Shown here one piece after another: positions 26,301 to 36,540 of a DNA stretch of 64,000 nucleotides. The stretch is taken from positions 906,759-970,758 of the forward strand of contig VFFE01007257.1 in the NCBI GenBank assembly GCA_008921705.1. Reading direction: 5' to 3'. Below the pieces are notes generated by a model, which saw only the letters and a list, made by a program, of their open reading frames with translations, did no database searches and was not told the origin of the DNA. A program made the translations under genes and the position numbers. How positions within the stretch are numbered: the first letter of the stretch is position 1; every line of letters starts with the position of its first letter. Source of the DNA: Burhinus oedicnemus (taxonomy: Eukaryota; Chordata; Aves; Charadriiformes; Burhinidae).

Positions 26301-29300
26301 TTCTCCCTTAGGAGACTTGCTTCACTTTACTCCAGTTGTGTGGCTGGCTCCGTTTTTGCAGCATGGATAAGAAAGATTTTTGTGATGCTTTTCTGTGCTA
26401 CTTTAGGAGCTTAATTTCAGTACCTGGAGTTTCTCAGCTAAATTCAAAGTTACTCAGGACCTCCCAGGATCTGTTCTCCAGTAAGAACCGAAAAAGGAAG
26501 CCATTGCGATGGTTGGAGGGCAGAATTATACAAAAGGTTACTAAACATTATTGCTTGTGCTTGTTGACTTCCAAGTGCCCTGCCACCCACCTTCTTGCTA
26601 AGCCAGAAGCAAATTTGAAAAAGAAACCACTGTGCATCACTTCCCTAGCAGAACATGTTGCAGACAAAAGGAATCGAAACCACAAGTAGAGAATTGGATT
26701 TCCCCTGCTTTCTCCAAAATAAATATTTGTTTGTGAGAAAAGCAGCCGGAAGAATGAGACATGTACCCCTGACACTAGAGGCTTGTGTGTTTGTGCCAGC
26801 TGCAGTAGAGATATGATAGTCCACTGAGTGCTATCTAAGGTCAGGCTGAGCTCCATCGTCCTAGCTTTTGAAGCAATGTCTTCAGCTGCTTGTGCAAAGC
26901 AGAGAGAGGAGGAAGGCTCAGGGAGTCCAACAGGGATCTGTAGCAAGTGAAATGCAAAATGAGCAGTGGGACTGCCCCTTGGAGCTGCTCCCTGCACTGC
27001 TCCTTCCAAGCAGCAACATCATTTCCCCTGAAGCCATTGTGGAGAAGAGGACACACCACACACCTCTGGGCAACATCATTTGCTGGTTGTCTGCTGGAAC
27101 GAGCGCAGAAGAGATGACTTCAGTATCTGTGCCTAAAACAGGTGCCCAAGCCCAGCAGAGAGCTCACAGCTAGTATCTAAGCACCTCCAGAAGATGGCTT
27201 GCATAAATGGGAAGGGAATGAAGGTGAAATTCCATTGGTCCCTGGAGTACAGGGGCTGTGTCCACTCATCTTCTGGATGTTGACCTTCAGAGGATCCATG
27301 CCTTGCTGAGCAGAGCTCATTCTTTAAATAAAAGAGTACTACAGAGCTGTGCTTTGTTTAGTAGCTTAGCAGTCAGAAGCATTGACTGGAACAGGGACGA
27401 TATTGGTTACAACCCCCTTCCACTCACAGTTTATGCGGATTTGCACTCCAGTTTTCCATTTTCTTCAAAGTGGCCCAAAATAGCATATTCTTTCTCTGAG
27501 CAACTGGGAAGGCAAGAGATAGGGAGTGAAGGAGACAGCAGAGCACTGTTGCTAGCTAAGGTGGTCCCCTGAGAAAGTCTCCTCTGATCCCGTTTTTCTG
27601 TACTCCAGAGTGAGCGCTGTTCAGCAGGAAGGTGAGCATCGTCATGGTGAGGCTGTGGATGTGGCAGATATGCTTGCTCTTTGAAAACCAAGTGCCCCAT
27701 CACTTGATTTTCTCTTTTCCTTCCACTGTCTGCTTCACTCAACTGTGTTCCCTTTTCCTGCAGAAGAGCAATAAAAGACGATAATCTGTACTAGGCCATC
27801 AGGCACAGAGATTGTCATTAAAGAGTCAATTTTTGTAAGCAGTTACCACATGAGATTATCTGGAGCACCACAATTATGGCCTTTCGCAAGCTTAGGGAAA
27901 TGTTGTGGTGTCTCATATGGCACCATTTGGTAATACTTAGCCAGCAGAGATTTTTATGGTCAGCATGCACTCTAATTTCATAGCTTTTAGCTTGAAATTT
28001 TCTTGCTCTTGTCCACTGTTCAAGTGCTCATTTTCAGCTGTTACCTGGCATGAATTTGCAAAGAAGAACCTCCCCTGTCATCGGAAAGCCAGAAAAATCC
28101 ATTCAGATTAGGAGACGGAAAGGGATTTAGAAAGAGAGTCTCTTTTGGATCATGCCTGTGCCTTCACAAAAGCCATATTTTTATTATGCCCTTACATAAC
28201 CTGTCCCCTGTTTCAAATACAGCTTGGAAAAAACCCTCCTTCGTACAAGAACATGACCAGCTGAGTAAATAGAAAAAACTGTTGAACTTGTGGATAGTAC
28301 TTACTGAGGCCCTAACTATTTTGATACATGTGCCTGCATAGCAATACATTTTGGAGAGAAATAGTGATATTGAGACACATGAAAACAGCTGGTGAAGGCT
28401 ACAAGTTAACCTGAAAATATATTCCTGGTAACACAGTTACAGGGAAGGGAGAGGTGCTCAAAGGTAAATTCAGGTCAGTTGGCATCCTCAAAAACAAGAC
28501 TTAGATGACTTATAAAACAAAGTCATCTGCAAAGAGGGAACAAGTCACAGAAACATCAAATTTGCCACAGTGTCATAAGAGGGGAAAGGAGGAAAAAAAA
28601 TGACAAAAAGAAGGCAGCAGTAAAATGAATATATTCATGCAGTGTCAGTCTCTCCAGACAAGAAATGGTGCCAAGCAGAACCGCATCAGCGTGTGGCTGT
28701 TTCTTGCACTGACACTAAAAACATCTGTTGAGGTACAGTGTTTATACCGTCTGCCAAATAAGAGTTTTTTAATCTTAAAACATATGCTGGAAATAGGAAA
28801 ATTTGGACAACAACAAAAAGAAAAAAGAGGGGTGGGTGGCCAATAAATTAAAAGTGACAAATGGGGGAGGACGGATTGGAGAGAATGTTTTCCACATAGT
28901 GCATCATAGTTAATTCAGATCATCTCAGGTCACCAAGGGAAGACAAGCTCATGGAGGAATTCACAGATCACTCTGAGAAGTTAAAAGAAACCAAAGGATG
29001 TTCTTCATGTCAGAGACTTCATCGTTGAAACATTGGGTTTTGAATAGTTAATCATAACACTCAGAATTCAGCAACAGTTGGGGATATGTCTAATTTAAGA
29101 CACAAGAACTGATGCTGATGCTGACAGCAATAGTCCTCTTTTTGCAGGCAGGCATATCTCACATTTTTACAGGAAAGCACCTGGCTGAGCCGGGGCCTAA
29201 TATTGGCTCTGCAGAAATGATGCCTCCATGCTGCTTGGCTAAACACTTATTCCAACAAATTTCAGATGCATACAATGAGTAAATTATTTAAAAATTCCCC

Positions 29301-29770
29301 ACCTTCACGTTTAGTTCTCTGGTTAAAGTGATTAGAATACAGAATTCACAAATATTTCAGTGAAAATAATTGGCAGATCCGACCAAATAAGTTATTAAAT
29401 TATTTATGGGATATTTTTCAAATAAAGTACCTAAGTATTCCTTATAATAAAATCCTCTTATAGAGGGTAGGTTAATTTCATTTCTGAAATGGAATATATG
29501 TGTGCAAGGACATTATTCAGTTAAGCTATCTAAGTGATCAGTTTCCTGAATATCATAAACAGGTATAAATAGAAGTTTTGAGTTTATATCACTGACTCTT
29601 TGAAGGCAGGAAAGTCTTTCATTAAAATCATTCTCTCTTTGGCACCATCTCAGGTCTACAGTATGTGGTGCATGTCTAAAGACAGACACAGACAACAAAC
29701 CCACTTTAATATAATTTTTCTATTCAATTAATTCCATGTGGATTGTGCTTTCAGAAGAGAAAATGTGCCT
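23396..29770. other. Unique noncoding sequence
   Basis: This is more than 6 kb without an identifiable gene. Overlapping frames of 100-150 codons lie on both strands at 26.3-27.7 kb, where base composition is somewhat richer in GC, but none has a recognisable domain and sense and antisense frames are equally long. A single YIDYRQ hexapeptide on the minus strand near 25,550 recalls Ty3-type reverse transcriptase, but no other motif in frame supports it. Confidence 0.5.
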
Positions 29771-29843
29771 AGGGTAAAATCCAGGCCCCTAGAAATCAAA
29801 GCGATAACTCCCACTCCCTTCAACAGAGTTGAGATTTCACCTC
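29771..29843. repeat. Old dispersed amniote repeat fragment
   Basis: It starts AGGGTAAAATCCAGGCCCCT, passes through GATAACTCCCACTCCCTTCA and ends GAGATTTCACC. This follows the old-LINE tail block AGGGTGAAATCCTGGCCCC ... AAAACTCCCATTGACTTCAA ... AGGATTTCACC across about 70 bp. It is the longest of the four such fragments in the window. Confidence 0.5.
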
Positions 29844-31944
29844 TATTACACTTGACTTTCAAGTGCAAGATTCATGCTTAATGAGTCACTGGCTGGGATA
29901 TGGTCAATTGCACATATGTTATCAAAACCTGCATCACATTAATTGTGTTGTATATCCTTCAAGATTTGCTTCAGTTTATTTCTGTTCCATTTATTAAATG
30001 TTGTATTTTTGAAAACCACAGTAGAAATGAGCAGAAGGATAGATTATAAACACCATAGCTTACAGAAGTTTTTGGTACTTCTCTTCTGTAATGGGGCAAC
30101 TTTAAAATTTAGATTCTGGTAGAGTACACCAGCTGGAGATAACTTATTTCTGGGCTATATAAACATGCTGGGCAATACGAAAATCAAATGAGGTGATGGG
30201 ACCAAATGGGAGATGTTTCCCAAGGCCAGCACTCAGAGCTACATAATTTTCTGCCTTCTCTGATTTGTAATGACTTTGATGGAGTTCTTTAGATTAGGTG
30301 AGTATGTAGCTGAGTTTTATTGGACATTTCTGTTGTAAAAAACCAAAGATCTTATGTGCCCACATAACAGTATGTCCAAATGGTTTTGTTTCTTCCTGAA
30401 TCCTAAGAGAACATTTTTGTATGATCATCAAAAAGCAAAAGCCAGTCTAAGGCGTTGGATATCTCTCCCTTTGTCTTCAGTGCACCACAGCTGGAAGAGT
30501 CAGAATTTGTACAGGCACTGGAGAAAAATCTTATTGGCTCTTCTGTTAAAATTCTGGTAACAAATTGCTTTTTTCATTATTGGAAGACTACAATGTTTTA
30601 AAAGATCACTAGGAAATAAAATATTCTTGTCTGAATTTACAAATCAGATAATTTCTGTCAAAGTTCAAAATCGTTCTGGGGTTTCACAGCTTTTTCACTA
30701 ATACGCAGTGGGAGACTCTCCAGTGATCTGCAAAGAGTGGCAACACAGATCCTGTAGAAATAAACTTGCATATCGTGATATCCTTCTTCCAATGAACGTT
30801 AAGTTTCATGTGACACCCAGGCTTTGGCTGAATCTTTGGTGATTTTGAACATGTCCTCGCTTTCAGGACTGTGAACTAAATTTGCAGATTATTTCCGCTT
30901 TAATTTGCATTCTTATTTCTCAAAAAAAGCTAACTAACCCTTCCTTCCCTGCTCAACTGATGATTGCCTTCTTCAGTGAGAATCTACATGCTGTTCATTG
31001 CAATATGGAAGCCTGAGCTGTAAGTGAAATTTTGGTGACTTATAATCTATTTGTTGAGCTCTATGTTTGGAACATTTTCAACCACAGTGAATGCAAGAAA
31101 AAAAAAATAACATGATAGTGTGATTAGGAAATTCATCCACTGTTACTTGTATGGGCTTAATTGACCATAATCAATGACTGATTTAGGTCTTTGATCCTTT
31201 AAAAAATAGTAATAAAAAAACTGGTAGCGTTTAGTGTTTTTCAAAACTTTAGACAACATAAAGAAAAACAGTTTAAGGTTTCACAAAACTGTTGAGTTTT
31301 GCAAAACATTTTTCCCCTTAATTTGAACCATCATTTTCTCAAAGAAAATTAAATTAAAAAAACAACAAACATGTTTTTGTAATTAAACAGAATACTGAGC
31401 TATGCAAACAATAAAGATCCTTGTTTGAAATTAATTCTTGTCCTGCTTCTGGGATTACCAGGGGAATAAAATTATAGCAAAACAAAACAGAAAAACCTGC
31501 TACAGCCTAGAACTTGCATTTTACCAGAAGCAAAAGGAAATTTAGGCTCAATAGTTTTGAGTTCTATTCTGTCTCCAAAAAACATGATTTTAGAGTTTGT
31601 TCTAAATTTGACAAAATGAAAAATCTCATCGCTCCTGTCATCAGAAGCCAAAGTTGTACCTCGGATTTTTTTTCTTTATGGCTCACTAGTTTACTTTTTC
31701 CTCCTCTGTACCTAAGGGACATTTTGAGGTGGTTCTCAGGAATGTGAAAACAAGGACAGCACATTAAGTCAATAGATATTCATTGTCTAAACTTAGAGGA
31801 AAAGGTCCCTCCTAGGGCAGGAAGCCTGCCTGGAGGTGAGAAAGTCCCATAGAAGGAACTGAACGCTTTTAGATTGAGTGTCTGCTTCTTTTATACTTAT
31901 GTGAAAATTAAAAAAAAAACAACGAAAGGCAACATCTGACCTGT

Positions 31945-31982
31945 GAAACTGTTTTAGAAACACAGAAACTGTTTTTAGAAAC
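31945..31982. repeat. 20-bp tandem duplication
   Basis: GAAACTGTTTTAGAAACACA is followed immediately by GAAACTGTTTTTAGAAAC. The two units differ by one inserted T. This looks like a local replication-slippage duplication. Confidence 0.85.
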
Positions 31983-32720
31983 AAGTCAGGTTCCTTTGAG
32001 GAAACACTGCTTGTGCATTTAAATACTGAAACACTCGAATTGGCTCCAGAAGTTTAAGTCTCATAGGATATCATAGTCTTAAGCATATTGATTTTGGGGT
32101 CTCAGTCTTCTGAGGGTGTCTGCCTGCGTGTGCCTGCCTGCTTTAACTGCCCATCAGTCCTTTGCTCTGTTGAAATCTTACCATCTGTTTTGTGTTGAGC
32201 CACTTGAATAAACTATTGCTTCCCTTATTCTTTGTGTACAGAGCTGCCTTTTGGAACACAATGTTTAGTCAAGCTCCTTGGCCCACAAATTTCTTCTTCT
32301 TATCCAGTTGTCCTGCCCCAAGTGCCCCAGTTGTGCTTGGGTTCTCAAGAGTCCAAAGTCAACATTGTAGAGGCACGGGCATGCTGAGTTTGTGGTTGAG
32401 GGCACATCCAAATATTGCTACATCCCAGATTTGGTTCAAATACTTAGAGTAGTCCATTTATTCTAATTAAATGACATTTCTGCAAAGGAAAGAAGAATGG
32501 GGAGAGAAAAGGAACAGGGATCAACTGCTGAAGTCTTCCCTGTGTTCAAAAAACACGAGCATTCCTGTAACATTACACTGACTCTGTCACCAGGGACCCA
32601 GAGGCCCAGTTTCAAGTTTTTGCACGGTGCTCCAAGAGTCCCAAGCCACAGAGCTATGCCCATGACTTAATATTGCCAGAATTAAGCAGATTTTCCGGGG
32701 AAATTTTTTTCAAGTACTTC

Positions 32721-32738
32721 TTTTTTTTTTTTTTTTTT
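32721..32738. repeat. Poly-T run (18 bp)
   Basis: Eighteen consecutive T residues. No retrotransposed body was recognised on either side. Confidence 0.9.
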
Positions 32739-33176
32739 AATCTTGTTTTCTTCAAGTTGAACAGTCCTATTGCCTCCCTGAGGGCCAGAGGCTAACACGT
32801 GGAATAGATATCAATGAATTGTTTTCATCCTAGAAGCTAATGACCATGTCAAAGTTCCTTCAGTGTCTTCCTTCTCTGTGTAGGACTTTTAAAAATATCA
32901 CTTTCTGTGCTATCCAACCTATCTGCTAAATGTTTTGACGAGTATTTTAACACAGTTAATGTAGACATATTACGTGCATTAAAAACGCTTACAAAATGTG
33001 ATTTAAAATATGAAAATTATGAACTTACACATGTTTCTTATAACGATTTCTTATGACAAAAGGACCTATTTTTCAAAATGTTATTTTATCCTGTTACTTT
33101 TTTAATCGTTTGTTCCAGCTTCCATTTCTTCAGGTTGGCATTCAATGGTATAAAGCCTCAGTGAATGTGTATAGCT

Positions 33177-33220
33177 ATTTTATATCCTTTTAATTATTTT
33201 ATATCCTTTTATACCCTTTT
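33177..33220. repeat. 19-20 bp tandem repeat
   Basis: ATTTTATATCCTTTTAATT is followed by ATTTTATATCCTTTTATA, with a partial third CCCTTTTAAG-like unit. It lies directly before the CpG-rich patch. Confidence 0.75.
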
Positions 33221-33279
33221 AAGATAGGGTATTTTGCTGTATCACTCACTACATAATAAAATAAATGGAGGAAAACTTC

Positions 33280-33640
33280 GCAGAGCGCGTACTGCCAATT
33301 TATCCTAGAATGTCTCAGCTTGTACTGGCGCACGGCCTGACCACTACAGCAACACGGTGTGCTCGTGGCCTCGTGTGGGCCAGCAGCTCCCCAGCTCCTG
33401 CGCTGCTCTATCACCAACTTGCTGTGTGGCCGTATGCAAATAAACCAACCGTCCCACAGCTCGGTTTTCCTTCCTTGTAAGGATGGCAGCACTCATCTCC
33501 AGCGCTGGAAGACTGAGACTTGTGAAGACTGAATCCAACGGCAGCGAGCTACCAAGGCTTTGATCTGGTAGCTGGTTATGGGGCAGGGTGCTGGCAGCCC
33601 AGCCGGGGTGTCTGTGCGAGCGGGGACCAAGGCAGGACAG
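33280..33640. promoter_or_regulatory. CpG-rich patch, possible small CpG island
   Basis: By eye about 19 CpG dinucleotides fall in roughly 360 bp, at about 56% GC. That gives an observed/expected ratio near 0.65, whereas flanking DNA is about 40% GC with very few CpGs. CpG retention in otherwise CpG-poor DNA usually reflects lack of germline methylation (promoter or enhancer) or a young GC-rich insertion. No long ORF or TATA element clearly goes with it, and it overlaps a MIR-like SINE. Counts are manual. Confidence 0.35.
33385..33510 (+). mobile_element. MIR-like SINE fragment
   Basis: The plus strand reads CTATCACCAACTTGCTGTGT, then GGCCGTATGCAAATAAACC, CCACAGCTCGGTTTTCCTTC and CTTGTAAGGATGG. 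This matches the MIR core order CTCTGCCACTTACTAGCTGTGTGACC ... GCAAGTCACTTAACC ... TGCCTCAGTTTCCTC ... ATCTGTAAAATGGGG. The blocks and spacing agree well and the element is in forward orientation. It sits inside the CpG-rich patch. Confidence 0.6.
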
Positions 33641-34407
33641 GCGCTGCAGGATTTACTCTGGGAAACCTCCTGCCAAAGCTAGGACTGGGTTCCCTGACTC
33701 CATTGAGCTGTTTCTGAGTGCTTCATAAGCTAAATGAGCCCCAGTAAATTAACTTTTCATAATACTGTCAATATATAACAAGGTCTAAAAATGCAATAGC
33801 AAAACACACTGTGATTATTGTTAATGATTTAGCTGGTATCGATAGTTTCCACAGATTCTCGTATTTAACACTACTTTCAAATAGATACACAGAATGTCCA
33901 AATCGATCATATCTGTGTTGCAGTATTAACAGTATTAGCATCAAAAACTTAATCCAATCCCTTTTATTACTTTTTCAAAATGCAAACATTCATTTGCTCC
34001 ATGCTGTATATGACTTGGACCTGCATATAATAATAAATCAGTTTTCCTAGACATTTAATTGACAGCAAATGAAGAACAGAAATAATACAGTCAATTTGAC
34101 AGAGCATATTTCAGCAAGAATATAATTTTTGAAGAGTGTTATAAGCTTGAGCTGATTTGTGCCTGGATTTATTTTTTTTTGGAAGATAACCAGAATTTTG
34201 CCCATACACTTGAGATCAAAGGCATTGTTCTAGTTAATGGAGGGAAGTTTATTTCTTTTTTCCTTTTTTTCCTTTTCCTTTTCCTTTTCCTTTTCCTTTT
34301 CCTTTTCCTTTTCCTTTTCCTTTTCCTTTTCCTTTTCCTTTTCCTTTTCCTTTTCTTTTTCTTTTTTCTTTTTCTTTTCCTTTTCTTTTTCCTTTTTTTT
34401 TTCTTTT

Positions 34408-34448
<41 letters not shown>

Positions 34449-34455
34449 CTTTTCT

Positions 34456-34503
<48 letters not shown>

Positions 34504-35029
34504 GTGGGATGCCAGGCTTTCAGGTACAACATGACAAATGGTAAACCTATTTTGTGTCTGATTTTAGATATGCTGTATATATTTTCTTGACTTTAATTAC
34601 AAAATTGAGAGGAAGCAGTAGTAGAAAGGTGAATGATCAGCATAGTCATACCTTTGTTTTGAACAAAGCATAGAAAAGCAGAGCATCATACCAGATAAGT
34701 ACAGAAAAATAAAGGAAAAGATGTAATTACTTTTATTGATGTGTCTTTTTTTCTGAGATACTGTTTTACTTGCACTCCTTTGTTGTTCCTGACATTCTCT
34801 GAAATGCCTGTCTTTTTTACTCTGGCTTTTATTCATCTTTGTTTCTTCATATTTTACAGCTTTAGAGAGATGAGAACTGAAAATGTGATTGGAAAAGATC
34901 ACAGTAATCTGTGTCCAGTCTTGGCACAGACTATATTCAAGCCCTGTCTCAGTTGTCTCCGTCATGCTCTCTTACACGCTGCTGAGATCCTCCTATTTTT
35001 TGCTGATGTTGGTAACAGTGGGGGTTTTT
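33641..35029. other. Noncoding sequence around a pyrimidine tract
   Basis: No gene is supported. Two 117-121 codon frames over the pyrimidine tract encode only phenylalanine, leucine and serine, and are artefacts of low complexity. Confidence 0.7.
34252..34497. repeat. Polypyrimidine tract with (CCTTTT)n
   Basis: A 246-bp, almost purely pyrimidine tract. It starts irregular, then holds about 14 tandem CCTTTT units (34,271-34,355), then irregular C/T, and ends in about 100 bp of nearly pure T interrupted by a few C and one A (about 34,457). Mirror-symmetric homopyrimidine DNA of this kind can form intramolecular triplex (H-DNA) and is length-unstable. The assembled length is probably approximate. 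Confidence 0.97.
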
Positions 35030-35130
35030 TTGAACAACCTGGTCTAGTGGGAGGTGTCCCTGCCCATGGCAGAGGGGTTGAAACTAGGTGATCTTTAAGG
35101 TCCCTTCCAACCTAAACCATTCTATGATTC
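35030..35130 (+). mobile_element. CR1 LINE 3' end, short copy
   Basis: TGAACAACCTGGTCTAGTGG ... GTGTCCCTGCCCATGGCAGA ... GATCTTTAAGGTCCCTTCCA ... CATTCTATGATTC is the classic avian CR1 3' terminus with its ATTCTATGATTC microsatellite. Only about 100 bp remain, so the copy is severely 5'-truncated, which is usual for CR1. Confidence 0.95.
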
Positions 35131-36384
35131 AGCAAAACGTGCTCAGTCCAGACAGTTGACAGCACGCCATAATTTTGTTGAAAGATGCCTCATTCAGACT
35201 ATGACTTTTCTAGAAAATCCAGATCAACTTTCCAGTGAAGGATGTTGGGGGAGAATGGTAAATGTGAGAGAGACCTAGAGACAGTCCAGCATGGCTGCAG
35301 GGTGAATGATCAGGAAAACAAGATCTTGCAATGGGGAGTGAACAAAATGGACAAAGTACATATAATTAGAGAATTCAGCAGTGAGGATATTCATTTTTCA
35401 ATTGCCATGATACTAAACCCAACAGTAACAATGGCTGTGAAGTGTAGTTATAAATAGCTGAAATAAGGTCAGCTGGTATAAAAGCAAGGCACACCGTGAA
35501 GTATATAGGACCATGATTTTTCCACTCCATAATGGAGACACACCTACGAAATTCATAACTACAACAGAGGAAACATTAGTTCATAGTGTCAATAATGTTT
35601 TCTCCTTACTGACGTACCAGACTTCCTAGTTCATGCAAAACACAGAAATACAAAGGGGGTTTTTTTGGGTGTTGACTTTAAGAATACGTTCAGTTTTTTA
35701 ATTTCTGAAAATCCACTGGAAAGTGAGTCTTACTGCCCTGCCTCAGGTATCAGCTAAAATACATCGACTGTCTGGAGAGGAAAGAAAGTGCTACATATTT
35801 TTGAATGGCGAAAGAATTTTGTGGTTTCTGGTTAGCTCTGAATAAGCCATCAAGGATGAGTCGCTCCTTAATAACATGATTGATTATCTCATGAGAAAAT
35901 ATACTGTGCCAGACAGAGATCATCTGTGATACGAAGCAACCATGCAATTACTGCGCTGAACTGTGCTGTGGATGTGGGCCACTTTGCCAGCTGAAGGCGA
36001 GAGCTGGTAAAGTTGTCGTGGAATTTAAAGGCTGACTTGCGTAAAGCTGGATTCTGATTGCAAACCCGTTCTGTTGGATAATTTGTACTGTAGAAAAACC
36101 TTTGAATATTTATTGAAGGTTGCAGTGTTCTGGAGGTAGTAGGAGGATTCCTGGATCAGCTGCTTTTCAGCTTCATTTCAGTTTTAGTGGGATGGTTTGG
36201 GGCAATTGTGTTCCAGAACAACTAGCTGAAACTGGAGCGCACACAGGAGAAGTTTTGTCCCTGGCAAAGGTGTCGTTACAGATTTGCTCAAGACTTTCCC
36301 CCCTAATTAAATGGGTGTCTTCCTTGACTTTGATCTTATGAGTCATTCATCTAGAAACTACTTATGTTCTGCAAGACATCCTTG

Positions 36385-36540
36385 AATAAGTCCCTCAATT
36401 TATTTATATCTGTAAGATGATTTAATACTAAGTTAATGATTTAGGGACCTATCTGATTCCCAGAAAAGCCAGTTAGAGACTTCTCACTGTCCCCATCTAA
36501 CCAACTGGGTATAATACCTACTTACATTTAAATACCGTTT
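36385..36540 (+). mobile_element. Possible degraded MIR-like remnant
   Basis: TTGAATAAGTCCCTCAATTT and CTGTAAGATGATTTAATACT recall the MIR blocks GGCAAGTCACTTAACC and CATCTGTAAAATGGGGATAATA. A second stretch, CATCTAACCAACTGGGTATA followed by ATACCTACTTACAT, again resembles the same block. The similarity is weak and partly duplicated, so the call is tentative. Confidence 0.3.

Larger units (their letters stand above)
29844..33176. other. Unique noncoding sequence
   Basis: I recognise no gene. The stretch contains only small tandem and homopolymer repeats, which are listed separately. Confidence 0.55.

Noticed and set aside
26548..27009. 153-codon minus-strand frame opposite a 101-codon plus-strand frame
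   Set aside because: Equal openness on both strands and no homology indicate base-composition effects rather than a gene.
34179..34590. Two plus-strand frames of 117-121 codons
   Set aside because: They translate a polypyrimidine repeat into runs of Phe, Leu and Ser; this is a low-complexity artefact.
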